DNA from: DATBDN01 sp963715995
GTDB lineage: Bacteria; Actinomycetota; Thermoleophilia; Solirubrobacterales; Thermoleophilaceae
NCBI GenBank assembly: GCA_963715995.1
Contig: OY970283.1
Coordinates: forward strand, 1,364,001 to 1,428,000
Direction: 5' to 3'
DNA length: 64,000 nucleotides
The notes below the pieces were generated by a model that worked only from the letters and a program-made list of their open reading frames with translations, did not search any database and was not told where the DNA came from. Position 1 is the stretch's first letter. Every line of letters starts with the position of its first letter. The position numbers and the translations under genes are program-made. Below are positions 16,994 through 25,416 of this stretch, one piece after another.

Positions 16994-17950
16994 ATGAGGC
17001 AGGATCGTGTTGTGCTTGCGTCACCCGACGGGCCGGCAGACGCCGGGGCCATCGATCCTCAGCGGACAGAGGGGGTAGGTCGAGCGCTTCGCGTGACCGG
17101 TAGCGCCCGCTGGGCGCTCGCCGTGCTCATCCCGCTCGCCCTCGTCGCGGCAGTCTTTCTGTACCCAATCATCCTGATCTTCATCAGGACCTTCACAGAC
17201 TTCGTCCTCCCTAGCGACCACGGATTCGCGAACTACACGTGGTACTTCGGCGACCCCGTCCAGCGGACGATTCTCCTGCGGACCTTCACCACGGCATTCG
17301 CAGTCACGGCGCTAGCACTGTCGATGGGTTACCCATACGCGTACCTCATGACGATCGTTAGCCCGCGTTGGCGGCTTGTGATGCTCGCGCTCGTGCTCCT
17401 GCCGTTCTGGACGAGTCTGATCGTGAGGACGTTCGCGTGGATCATTCTGTTTCAAGACACGGGCCCGATCGTCAGCTTCCTTAACACGATCGGCTTCCGG
17501 CACGTTCACATTCTGGGGTCGACACTTGCCGTTGCCATCGGCATGACGCAGGTCATGCTCCCGTTCATGGTCCTTCCGCTTTATTCCGCGCTGGTGGCGA
17601 TCGACCGGAATCTTCTCCGCGCCGCCGAGGGCCTCGGCGCTCGGCCGAGCACCGCGTTCGGCCGCGTATATCTGCCGCTGTCGGTCCCTGGCATCGTCGC
17701 CGGGTCGTCAGTTGTCTTCATTTTGTCGCTGGGCTTCTACTTCACGCCGGCGTTGCTCGGGTCGCCACAGAACAGTCTGATCTCGCAACAAATCGTGATT
17801 CAGGTTCAGAACCTGCTCGCGTTCGGCCGCGGTGGAACGATGGCGCTCGTGCTGCTGGTTATAACACTCGTACTGCTGGCAATCGCGTCGCTGGCGGCGC
17901 GCAGGTGGACTCGCACGGTCGGAGCCCAAAGCCAGCGAGGTCTCGCGTGA
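16994..17950 (+). CDS. ABC transporter permease, PotB type
   Basis: The protein is about 318 aa with six predicted helices. The first is ALAVLIPLALVAAVFLYPII, and the cytoplasmic EAA loop is EGLGARPSTAFGRVYLPLSVPGI written here as AAEGLGARPSTAFGRVYLPL. This is the first of two permeases forming the channel of the polyamine-type importer. ATG 16994 is preferred to GTG 16958, whose extra residues (TILHACEHQA) look non-coding. It overlaps the next permease by 4 bp (GTGA), implying translational coupling. Confidence 0.85.
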   Translation: MRQDRVVLASPDGPADAGAIDPQRTEGVGRALRVTGSARWALAVLIPLALVAAVFLYPIILIFIRTFTDFVLPSDHGFANYTWYFGDPVQRTILLRTFTTAFAVTALALSMGYPYAYLMTIVSPRWRLVMLALVLLPFWTSLIVRTFAWIILFQDTGPIVSFLNTIGFRHVHILGSTLAVAIGMTQVMLPFMVLPLYSALVAIDRNLLRAAEGLGARPSTAFGRVYLPLSVPGIVAGSSVVFILSLGFYFTPALLGSPQNSLISQQIVIQVQNLLAFGRGGTMALVLLVITLVLLAIASLAARRWTRTVGAQSQRGLA

Positions 17951-18747
17951 GCGTCCGAGCGGAACGCCCACCGCGGCTTCTCGCAGCCTTCGCGTGCGTC
18001 GTCGGGCTCCTGCTTGTCGCTCCGACCCTCATCGTCGTGCCGATGAGTTTCACCAACCGCCAGAATTTCGGTTTCCCGCCGAAGGGGTTTTCGGCGGAGT
18101 GGTATAGCCGTTTCTTTTCGGACCCGGACTGGTACAAGGCGGCGCTGCTGTCCTTGCGGGTCGCTGCTGTCGTCGTGGTTTTGTCAACGGCACTCGGCAC
18201 CTTGGCCGCACTATCTCTCTACCGCGGGAAGGGTCCCTGGAGGACACCCGCACGCGCGCTGCTTCTTGCTCCGATCATCGTCCCTGGGGTAATCACAGCG
18301 ATCGCCGTCTATTACGTATTTCTTCGCTGGCACCTGACCGCAAGCTTCAACGGTTTTGTCCTCGCCCATACGGTGCTCGCGATTCCCCTCGTGATTATTT
18401 CCGTCAGCGCGTCGCTCGCGGGCTTCGATGAGGGGCTCGAACGGGCGGCGGCCTCGCTCGGGGCTCCGCCGTTCGCAACATTCCGCCGCGTGACGCTGCC
18501 GCTGATCATGCCCGGCGTCCTGACGGGCGGGCTGTTCGCCTTTCTGACGTCGTTCGACGAGGCCATCGTGTCTCTCTTCCTGTCCGGACCCGGCGAGCGG
18601 ACCCTTCCGGTCCAGATGTATCAGAGCATTACTGCAGCCGTGGACCCCACGATCGCCGCTGCATCGACGATGTTGATCGTCTTGTCAACCACCCTGTTGT
18701 TCGTCGTCGGCATCGTTGCGAGCCGCAGGAGGACCAGACGTGTCTGA
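17947..18747 (+). CDS. ABC transporter permease, PotC type
   Basis: The 266-aa membrane protein has helices including LLAAFACVVGLLLVAPTLIV and an EAA loop (AAASLGAPPFATFRRVTLPL), matching PotC-type permeases. GTG 17947 overlaps the previous stop by 4 bp and is a better start than any upstream codon. With the preceding permease it forms the transmembrane heterodimer. The MSFTNRQNFGFPPKGFSAEW stretch after helix 1 is characteristic of spermidine/putrescine permease C subunits. Confidence 0.86.
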   Translation: MSVRAERPPRLLAAFACVVGLLLVAPTLIVVPMSFTNRQNFGFPPKGFSAEWYSRFFSDPDWYKAALLSLRVAAVVVVLSTALGTLAALSLYRGKGPWRTPARALLLAPIIVPGVITAIAVYYVFLRWHLTASFNGFVLAHTVLAIPLVIISVSASLAGFDEGLERAAASLGAPPFATFRRVTLPLIMPGVLTGGLFAFLTSFDEAIVSLFLSGPGERTLPVQMYQSITAAVDPTIAAASTMLIVLSTTLLFVVGIVASRRRTRRV

Positions 18748-19903
18748 GGCAAGTCGAGGCGCGAGTCTAGAACTGACCGGCTTAGTCAAGCGCTACGGCG
18801 AAGCTACTGCGCTCGATGGGGTGTCGCTCGATATTCCGGCGGGCGAGTTCGTCACTCTCCTTGGCCCGAGCGGCTCCGGGAAGACCACGACGCTGAACAT
18901 GATCGCTGGGTTTGTCCAGCCCGATTCAGGTCACATCAAGATGGCTGGCAATCCGATCGAACGGATGCGTCCGTATCGCCGGAACATCGGGATGGTGTTC
19001 CAGAACTACGCCTTGTTCCCGCACATGACGGTTGAGCAGAACGTCTCCTTCCCGCTGAAGCAACGTAAACGGCCGAAGGCCGAGATTGTGAGCAAGGTCG
19101 CGGACGCGATCGATCTTGTGGGTCTAGAGGGGCTCGGCCGTCGATACCCCCGCGAACTCTCTGGCGGGCAGCAGCAGCGTGTTGCGCTGGCTCGCGCGCT
19201 CGTCTTTGAGCCACGGGTACTCCTTCTCGATGAGCCACTCGGAGCGCTGGACAGGCGGTTGCGCGAAAGCCTCCAGCTCGAGTTCAGACGCATCCATCAA
19301 GAGATCGGCATCACATTCATCTACGTGACCCACGATCAGAGCGAGGCACTTGTCATGTCTGACCGCATCGCGGTCTTCAATCGTGGCCGTATCGAGCAGG
19401 TCGGACGAGCCGAAGACTTGTATGAGCGTCCGGAGAGCCTGTTCGTCGCGCGCTTTTTGGGAGACTCCAACGTCCTTGCCGGCACGGTCTCACGTCAAAA
19501 CGGAACGCCGAGGCTAAGGACCGAGGGATTTGAGCTCATCTGCCCCAATCAGCCTGAGGTGGCGCACGGTGAAGGAGCGGCGATCATCATCAGGCCCGAG
19601 CGCTTGGCCGTGGCGACGAACGACCCGGATCCCGCTGCTTCAACGAACGCGCTGGAGGGCCGGGTTCTCGAGATCATCTACCTTGGCGGCCTCCGCCGGC
19701 TCGAGATCGATATCGGTGCATCGGTAAACCTTCTGGTCCAAGAACAGGCAGGCACGGGGTCGTCCGCCGCTGTCGGTGATCGCGTGCGGATCATCTGGGA
19801 TGCCCGTGACACAGTCCTGCTCCCGCACGCGGACGCAGGCGGCCTCCACAGTGCCACGGTGGGACTCGTCGGCGAGACGGGCGTGGACCCGGCAAAAGCC
19901 TGA
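18740..19903 (+). CDS. ABC transporter ATP-binding protein, PotA type
   Basis: The 387-aa ATPase has Walker A GPSGSGKT (residues 42-49), signature LSGGQQQR near 139, Walker B VLLLDEPLGALD near 159, H-loop VTHDQSEA, and a C-terminal TOBE domain (IIRPERLAV). GTG 18740 follows an AGGAGGA ribosome-binding site and overlaps the upstream permease by 8 bp. It energises the importer encoded by the three preceding genes. Confidence 0.9.
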   Translation: MSEASRGASLELTGLVKRYGEATALDGVSLDIPAGEFVTLLGPSGSGKTTTLNMIAGFVQPDSGHIKMAGNPIERMRPYRRNIGMVFQNYALFPHMTVEQNVSFPLKQRKRPKAEIVSKVADAIDLVGLEGLGRRYPRELSGGQQQRVALARALVFEPRVLLLDEPLGALDRRLRESLQLEFRRIHQEIGITFIYVTHDQSEALVMSDRIAVFNRGRIEQVGRAEDLYERPESLFVARFLGDSNVLAGTVSRQNGTPRLRTEGFELICPNQPEVAHGEGAAIIIRPERLAVATNDPDPAASTNALEGRVLEIIYLGGLRRLEIDIGASVNLLVQEQAGTGSSAAVGDRVRIIWDARDTVLLPHADAGGLHSATVGLVGETGVDPAKA

Positions 19904-19908
19904 CGGAG

Positions 19909-20340
19909 ATGGAGCCCTCGACAGCCTCTCGAGGCGGGCCATTCGGCGCGCTACACCATGTCGGAATTATCGTTGAAGATCTGGACGCTGTATGTGACCG
20001 TCTCACGACGTTGCTAAACGGCCACGTGGCGGACGAGGGGGTCGACGACCCGTTAGGTGCCCGCTGGTTGTGGATCGAGTCTGTGGGCAGCCCGATCGTC
20101 GAGTTGGTCGCCCCGATCGGCAACGGCCCGATCGCGGAGTACTTCGCAAGACGGGGCGAAGGCTTGCATCACCTGTCGTTTCTGTCCGCCTCGCTCGAGG
20201 ACTCTCTTGCGCATGTGCACAGGTGTGGCCTGGGCGCCATCGGCGAGAACCGCAACCACTCGGGTTACGAGGAATTTTTCGTCGACCCGTCGGCGACCGG
20301 CCGCGCACTGTTTCACTGCTTCCGGGCTCTCGCAGCTTGA
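19909..20340 (+). CDS. VOC-superfamily protein, methylmalonyl-CoA epimerase-like
   Basis: The 143-aa protein has two beta-alpha-beta-beta-beta VOC modules with metal-ligand-like residues: LHHVGIIVEDLDAV (His, residues 16-17 region), a Glu in SPIVELVAP, LHHLSFL, and FFVDPSATGRALF. The pattern is that of methylmalonyl-CoA epimerase and glyoxalase-like enzymes. ATG 19909 lies 5 bp after the ATPase stop, so it probably belongs to the importer operon. It might epimerise or isomerise a CoA-bound or hydroxylated intermediate; the substrate is not evident. Confidence 0.78.
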   Translation: MEPSTASRGGPFGALHHVGIIVEDLDAVCDRLTTLLNGHVADEGVDDPLGARWLWIESVGSPIVELVAPIGNGPIAEYFARRGEGLHHLSFLSASLEDSLAHVHRCGLGAIGENRNHSGYEEFFVDPSATGRALFHCFRALAA

Positions 20341-20458
20341 CCGACAGAACCCGGGTCGGGGCCGTCGCGACGATATTTCCGGCGCGCACATCACCCAACC
20401 GGGCGGGGTTGTGCCGTCGGGCGGCGGTTCGGCGGTTCAACGGGTAAGACTCCCGGCG

Positions 20459-21247
20459 ATGACAGTGAAGGACGAAGCTGCGGAAGCGTCGAGCCTGTTT
20501 GACCTGACCGGGCGTCGTGCGATCGTGACAGGTGCCAGCCGTGGGATCGGTCGCGCGATCGCGGTTGGTCTCGCTGACGCCGGAGCGAACGTCGTCGCGG
20601 TCGCGCGCTCGAAGAACGGACTCGAGGAAACGGCGGGGCTAGCCGAACACTCGCGCGGAACGATCGAGATACTGCCGAAAAATCTGCGCGACCCGGCAGG
20701 GATCGAAGCGACAGTCGCGGTGACCGTCGAACGTTTGGGCGGGATTGACATCCTTGTCAACAACGCGGCAGACGACAGCGCGTCCGATGTCATCGAAGAG
20801 GTCGACCTCAGCGGGTACCAGGCTGTTCTCGAGTTGACCCTTCAGTCAACCTGGCTGATGTCGCGCGCGGCGTCGGAGCACCTTGCCGACGGTGGAGGCA
20901 AGGTGATCAACGTCGCATCCATGCTCGGTCTCGTCGGGATCGCCGGCGACTCCCCCTATGTCGCGGCGAAGCACGGTGTCGTCGGACTCACGCGTGCTCT
21001 TGCGCTCGAGTGGGCTCGCCGCGACGTGCAGGTCAATGCAATCGCGCCCGGCTTTGTCCGCACAGACATGATTGCCGACATCATGGGTGACGAACGGCTG
21101 CTGAAGTGGGTTGAGCGCAACACGCCGCAGCGACGCGTGGCGGAGCCGAGTGAGATCGTCGGACCCGCCATCTTCCTCGCGTCCCCGGCGTCGAATTTCA
21201 TCACCGGTCAGGTTGTCGTTGTCGACGGCGGCTGGACAGCGCAATAG
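20459..21247 (+). CDS. short-chain dehydrogenase/reductase
   Basis: The 262-aa classical SDR has a cofactor motif, TGASRGIGRAIAVGLA, near residue 23, NNAADD in place of NNAG, a catalytic S-Y-x-x-x-K (VASML... SPYVAAKHG), and APGFVRTDM. It is probably an NAD(P)-dependent alcohol dehydrogenase or 3-ketoacyl reductase. ATG 20459 was chosen; the long upstream in-frame extension overlaps the VOC gene in another frame and is not coding. The gap to the VOC gene is 118 bp. Confidence 0.86.
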   Translation: MTVKDEAAEASSLFDLTGRRAIVTGASRGIGRAIAVGLADAGANVVAVARSKNGLEETAGLAEHSRGTIEILPKNLRDPAGIEATVAVTVERLGGIDILVNNAADDSASDVIEEVDLSGYQAVLELTLQSTWLMSRAASEHLADGGGKVINVASMLGLVGIAGDSPYVAAKHGVVGLTRALALEWARRDVQVNAIAPGFVRTDMIADIMGDERLLKWVERNTPQRRVAEPSEIVGPAIFLASPASNFITGQVVVVDGGWTAQ

Positions 21248-21317
21248 GCCAGCGGCGCGGAAACGCCCACGCGCATCGGCGAGGCGGTGCTCGGGTCAGA
21301 CCCGGCCTGCACCCACT

Positions 21318-21545
21318 CTAGCTAGGCGCGCGACGACCGAGAAAGTCCGAGAGGTGTAGATCGAGCAGATTGTCCGCCAGCTCTGGGTCGATCTCCAGCA
21401 GATCTGCAATCGCGTGCACCGCGTCCTCGCGACTCGTGGATTCTGTAACGGTTTCCATGAGTGCGATACCGCAATCACCCGCGCGTTCGATCGCGCGCTG
21501 TAGCTGGTGCCAACGTTCGTCGGATCCTGGCTGAGATGACGTCAT
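21318..21545 (-). CDS. small protein (75 aa) coupled to a thioesterase gene
   Basis: ATG 21545 overlaps the thioesterase stop as ATGA, so it is translationally coupled. The protein is acidic and helical, with DAVHAIADLLEIDPELADNLLDLHLSDF at the C-terminal half given here in parts: DAVHAIADLLEIDPELA, then DNLLDLHLSDF. That segment faintly resembles the helical GyrA/ParC stretch near its C-gate, a weak impression only. Function unknown. Confidence 0.5.
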   Translation of the reverse strand: MTSSQPGSDERWHQLQRAIERAGDCGIALMETVTESTSREDAVHAIADLLEIDPELADNLLDLHLSDFLGRRAPS

Positions 21546-21958
21546 GTCATGCGCCGCCCAAGCGACGCGCTTTCGTCGCTGGTCAGCGGCCGCGTCGTCG
21601 CATGCTCTTGATCCCAAGCCACGATGACACTGTGCGCCTCCATCACGACGGTTCCGTCTCGAGCCGTGAACTCTTCGTCGAGCCGAACACTCGACGTCCC
21701 AATTCTCGAGGGCGTATAGCGACAAAAAACTGCCCGATCCGTAAACGAAATTGGGCTTTGAAAGTCGAGTTCGAGGTGAGCGACGACGTAAGGCCACGTC
21801 TGCGGCAGGACGTCCAGCGTCGAGTCGAGCCACCTACTGCGGCCGTGCTCCGCGATCGCGACCAGCGCCATGTGGGATACATGCCCGTACGAGTCGACAT
21901 CCGGCCACCGGATCTCGACCGCCACAGCATCAGTGTCGTTTTGGGAGGCGCCAAGCAC
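21542..21958 (-). CDS. hotdog-fold acyl-CoA thioesterase (4HBT family)
   Basis: The 138-aa protein has the 4HBT signature DVDSYGHVSHMALVAIAEHGR near the N-terminus, with the Asp/His-Val pattern of 4-hydroxybenzoyl-CoA thioesterases, then HLELDFQSPISFTD. It would hydrolyse an acyl-CoA. The start is GTG 21958. It is divergent from a second 4HBT protein at 22177 with 218 bp between them, in which I see no other convincing gene. Confidence 0.8.
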   Translation of the reverse strand: MLGASQNDTDAVAVEIRWPDVDSYGHVSHMALVAIAEHGRSRWLDSTLDVLPQTWPYVVAHLELDFQSPISFTDRAVFCRYTPSRIGTSSVRLDEEFTARDGTVVMEAHSVIVAWDQEHATTRPLTSDESASLGRRMT

Positions 21959-22176
21959 TCAGCGCAATGTACGCGCTTGACCGTGGTCGAGAAAGCCACG
22001 GATGCGACCGACCCATTCAACTGAGGAGGAGTTAACGCATCCGCCGGGTGGGTGTTGTGAATGGGCACCCCGGGCGATCCGGACCCTGAAGACGTCAAGG
22101 TGAGGAGAGGCGGTGGAGGAGGAGCAGAAAGTGAAGCGATTTCGTACGAGGACGTGGCAGAGATGAATGTGGCGGC

Positions 22177-22737
22177 ATGCTCATCCTCGTTGCCCATCAA
22201 ACGACGTCTAGGCCCGTGTTAAGCGAGTCGCCGGTGCGTGAGGACTACCGCTACGCCACCGAGATCACAACGCGCTGGCAGGACAACGACATGCACGGGC
22301 ACGTGAACAACGTCGAGTACTACTCGTTCTTCGACACGGTCGTCACGCTATGGCTCGTTCAAGAGGCCCGCCTCGACGTACGGAGCTCAGACGTGCTTGG
22401 GCTGTGTGTCGAGTCGCGGTGCGACTTCCGGGCGCCGATCACGTTCCCCGAAGTCGTCGATGCTCGAATGCGCGTCGGCAGGATCGGGCGCTCTAGCGTG
22501 CGTTACGAGATCGGACTATTTCGGAGGGGCCAGGACGAGTGCGTCGCGACGGGACGGTTTGTGCACGTCTACGTTGATCGCGCTAGCCGCCGCCCGACGT
22601 CGATTCCGGATGACTTTCGCGCGGCTCTTCGAACGCGTCGCGATCGCGTCAAAGGCCTAGCGCAACTGTCTTCGTGCGCGTGTAGAAGGCGAGCCCTTCG
22701 AGGCCCTGCTCCTTCGCACCGGAGCCCGACGCCTTGA
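22177..22737 (+). CDS. hotdog-fold acyl-CoA thioesterase (4HBT family)
   Basis: The 186-aa protein carries TRWQDNDMHGHVNNVEYYSFFD (given in two parts: TRWQDNDMHGHVNN, VEYYSFFD), the classic 4HBT active-site helix, and CDFRAPITFPEVVDARMRV. The last 25 residues (from about 22660) run antisense into the aldehyde dehydrogenase gene, a convergent 89-bp overlap. The start is uncertain: GTG codons downstream of ATG 22177 would also work. Together with the divergent relative it suggests that acyl-CoA release is a feature of the island pathway. Confidence 0.8.
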   Translation: MLILVAHQTTSRPVLSESPVREDYRYATEITTRWQDNDMHGHVNNVEYYSFFDTVVTLWLVQEARLDVRSSDVLGLCVESRCDFRAPITFPEVVDARMRVGRIGRSSVRYEIGLFRRGQDECVATGRFVHVYVDRASRRPTSIPDDFRAALRTRRDRVKGLAQLSSCACRRRALRGPAPSHRSPTP

Positions 22738-24127
22738 ACCCACCGAACGGCATGTGCACATCCCACCCGGACGTGGGCAGATTCACTGCGACCTGACCGA
22801 CCTGCACGCCGTCGATGAACTCGGTGGCACTCGCGAGGCTAGTCGTGAAGACCGCAGCGGCAAGGCCATACGCGGAGTCGTTAACTGCGTCGATCGCCCC
22901 GGCCACGTCATCCACCGGGACCAAAGCGATGACGGGTCCGAACACCTCTTCTCGCCAGATCTCCGACGAGCGGTCAGTGATGAGCACAGCCGGACGCACG
23001 AAGCATCCGTGTGCGAGGTCTTCGTCGTCGAATCGTGCGTTGCCGGTGACGACCTCGGCTCCGGCTGTGCCTGCGCGTTCCACGAAGCCCTCGACGGTCT
23101 CCTTCTGATCGGTGGAGACGACGGGACCCATGGTCGTTTCCGGGTCCGTCCCGGGACCGACGACCACGTTCTCGGCGAGCTCGCTGAGCCGCGCGACCGT
23201 CTCATCGAGGACTCGTCTGCTGACGATCACACGACTCGTGGCCGTGCAGCGCTGGCCTGCCTGGGCAAACGCAGCCGTAGCGATCGTCGTCGTCGCCTGG
23301 TTCAGGTCCGCGTCGTCTAAAACCACAGCCGCGTTCTTGCCGCCAAGCTCCGCGAGGAGCTTGATGTTGCGCTCTGCGAGGTCGCGCGCCAGACCGTCGC
23401 CGACCTCGTTCGAGCCCGTGAAGCTGATCGCCGAGAGGGCGGGGTGGTCTATTAGCGACGCGCCGATGGAGCGCGCGGAGCCGGTGACGGTGTTGACGAC
23501 GCCGGGTGGAAGTCCACCGTCGGCGAGGGCCCGAGCAAGATGAATACTGACCACGGGTGTGTAGCTGGCGGGTTTGAGCACAACGGTATTACCGGCAATC
23601 AGCGCCGGCGCCAGCTTGCGCGCGGGGGTGAGGATCGGATCGTTCCATGGACAGATCGCGAGAACGACACCAACCGGCTCGCGGACTGTCCAAGCGCGTA
23701 CACCAGGCCTTTCGTCCGCGAGCAGCTCCCCGAGCACGGTACGGCCGACGCCGCCGTAGTACTCGAAGAAGTCGGCCGTCTTTCCGATCTCTCCGCGTGC
23801 CTCCGCAAGCGTCTTGCCCATCTCGAGCGTGAGGTCATGCGCGATCGATTCTGCGCGCTCCCGAAGCAGTTGTGCTGCCCGGAGGAGAACACGTCCCCGC
23901 GCGATCGGCGATATGGAGGCCCAGGCCGGAGCCGCGGCCGCAGCGGCGTCAAAGGCTGACGCGACTTCGGCCACGGACATCGCCGGCACTTCCGCGACCA
24001 CCTGGCGTTGGTCAGCGGGATTGAGCACCTCCAGCCAGTGGGCCCCGCTTCGCCACTCGCCGCCGATGAGATTCGGGTATTGGTTCGGGGTGCTCACCAC
24101 GCGCCCGTCCGGGCGTGTGATTCCCAT
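22649..24127 (-). CDS. NAD(P)-dependent aldehyde dehydrogenase
   Basis: The 492-aa protein is full length for the ALDH superfamily, with active-site Glu260 in LLAELGGKNAAVV and catalytic Cys294 in AQAGQRCTATSRV. ICPWNDPILTPARKLAPAL and ISFTGSNEVG are the cofactor-binding segments. The sequence resembles the benzaldehyde/vanillin and alpha-ketoglutaric semialdehyde subfamilies; the substrate is undetermined. Its start overlaps the end of the iron alcohol dehydrogenase gene by 34 bp, so the two form an alcohol-to-acid pair. Confidence 0.88.
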   Translation of the reverse strand: MGITRPDGRVVSTPNQYPNLIGGEWRSGAHWLEVLNPADQRQVVAEVPAMSVAEVASAFDAAAAAAPAWASISPIARGRVLLRAAQLLRERAESIAHDLTLEMGKTLAEARGEIGKTADFFEYYGGVGRTVLGELLADERPGVRAWTVREPVGVVLAICPWNDPILTPARKLAPALIAGNTVVLKPASYTPVVSIHLARALADGGLPPGVVNTVTGSARSIGASLIDHPALSAISFTGSNEVGDGLARDLAERNIKLLAELGGKNAAVVLDDADLNQATTTIATAAFAQAGQRCTATSRVIVSRRVLDETVARLSELAENVVVGPGTDPETTMGPVVSTDQKETVEGFVERAGTAGAEVVTGNARFDDEDLAHGCFVRPAVLITDRSSEIWREEVFGPVIALVPVDDVAGAIDAVNDSAYGLAAAVFTTSLASATEFIDGVQVGQVAVNLPTSGWDVHMPFGGFKASGSGAKEQGLEGLAFYTRTKTVALGL

Positions 24128-25293
24128 GCACCCCGACTATCGCCGCGATGGAAGTGCTCAAGTAAGCGGGTGAGCGCAGACGGGTCGAGCGGCGTGGGAT
24201 TGTTCGGCCGCGGATAGACATCACAGCACTCGGCAGCCATCGCGGCGAGGTCGCTGCGCGTGATCCCGACGGCGTCGAGACTGCTCGGGATCTCGAGCTT
24301 GGTCATGAGATTCACTAGCCAGGTGATAAAGGCCGCGGCGTCCGCGTCTGTGCCGACGAGTTCTCCCATCTCAGCCATCGTGGCCTCAGTTTTGTCGCGA
24401 CAGTACGCGAGGCAGTATGGAAGCGCCATCGCACAGGTAACGCCGTGAGACAGCCCGGTGCGCGCTGCAATTGTGTAGGCAAGGGAGTGCCCCACCACCA
24501 CTGACGCGTTGAGGGCGAGTCCAGCCTCATACGCACCAAGGGACATGCCGAGGCGCGCCGTCGCATCCGTCCCCTCGAACTCGATCGGTAGCGCGCGCGA
24601 CAGTCGGCGAATCGCTGAGCGTGCGGCCTCTGTGGTCAGTGGCGTGCGGAACGTCGAAAGCATCGACTCGATTGCGTGGCTGAGCGCGTCGAGTCCACTT
24701 GCGGCCGCGACCGGCCGTGGCAGGCCCGCGAGGAGATCTGGATCCAGAAGCGCGACTCGAGGCACAAGGTAAGGGTGGACGAAGATTTTCTTGCGTTGCT
24801 CGTGCCAGAGCATCGCTACCGCCGTGGTTTCTGCGCCGGTGCCCGCCGTAGTCGGAAGCGCGACAATCGGTGCCGTCCGAAGCAGGGCCGTGGTTGGCAA
24901 CAGTCCGTCGGTCAGTCCAATCTTGTTGGTTAGAACCGCGGCGGCAAGCTTGGAGGCGTCCAACGTGCTTCCCCCGCCGATCCCGACCACCGCTGCTACT
25001 TCGCGCGAATCGACGCTCTCGACGATTGCCTCGATGGTTGCTGGGCTTGGTTCACCGGCCACTGCCGGCCCAACGACGGAGGCGAAGCCGGCGTCGGTCA
25101 GGGACTCGATCAGCGGAGCGGTCAGCCCGAGGTCGAGCAGGACCGCGTCGGCGACGACGAGGACGGGCCCCGCTGCTGAGCGGCATCCGGCGGCGGTGAG
25201 TTCCGCGCCGGTGTCTTGGATGGCGCCCGAGCCAACGAGGACGCGCCCCGGGCTGACGAAAGGTCGCAGCGGGAAGTCGACTGCTTTCGTCAT
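24094..25293 (-). CDS. iron-containing (group III) alcohol dehydrogenase
   Basis: The protein is about 399 aa with a GGGSTLDASKLAA NAD loop, LPTTAGTGAETTAVAML, and the metal ligands in LDALSHAIESML (Asp, His) and GHSLAYTIAARTGLSHGV (two His). Members oxidise primary or hydroxy-acid alcohols, including 4-hydroxybutyrate and maleylacetate reductase relatives. ATG 25293 fits the family N-terminus (VDFPLRPFVSPGRVLVGSGA); the longer in-frame extension overlaps the divergent oxidase gene and was rejected. With the overlapping aldehyde dehydrogenase it could convert an alcohol to its acid. Confidence 0.86.
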   Translation of the reverse strand: MTKAVDFPLRPFVSPGRVLVGSGAIQDTGAELTAAGCRSAAGPVLVVADAVLLDLGLTAPLIESLTDAGFASVVGPAVAGEPSPATIEAIVESVDSREVAAVVGIGGGSTLDASKLAAAVLTNKIGLTDGLLPTTALLRTAPIVALPTTAGTGAETTAVAMLWHEQRKKIFVHPYLVPRVALLDPDLLAGLPRPVAAASGLDALSHAIESMLSTFRTPLTTEAARSAIRRLSRALPIEFEGTDATARLGMSLGAYEAGLALNASVVVGHSLAYTIAARTGLSHGVTCAMALPYCLAYCRDKTEATMAEMGELVGTDADAAAFITWLVNLMTKLEIPSSLDAVGITRSDLAAMAAECCDVYPRPNNPTPLDPSALTRLLEHFHRGDSRGAWESHARTGAW

Positions 25294-25416
25294 CTGCCGA
25301 AGGGCTACCAGACTCGCTGCGCGGTTATCCTCCACTGCTGAAGAAGACCCCCCGACTGGCGGGTTGTGTCGCGCCGAGCCGCCGTCCATAGCGCGACGCC
25401 TCTTAGCCTCAGTCCG

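Noticed and set aside
22061..22222. 53-codon frame between the divergent thioesterases
   Set aside because: Gly-rich, no recognisable fold and it overlaps the start of the thioesterase at 22177; likely chance.
22757..22780. CCCAC/CGTGGG-like dyad near 22760
   Set aside because: It lies inside the aldehyde dehydrogenase coding region and is interrupted; not counted with the intergenic sites.
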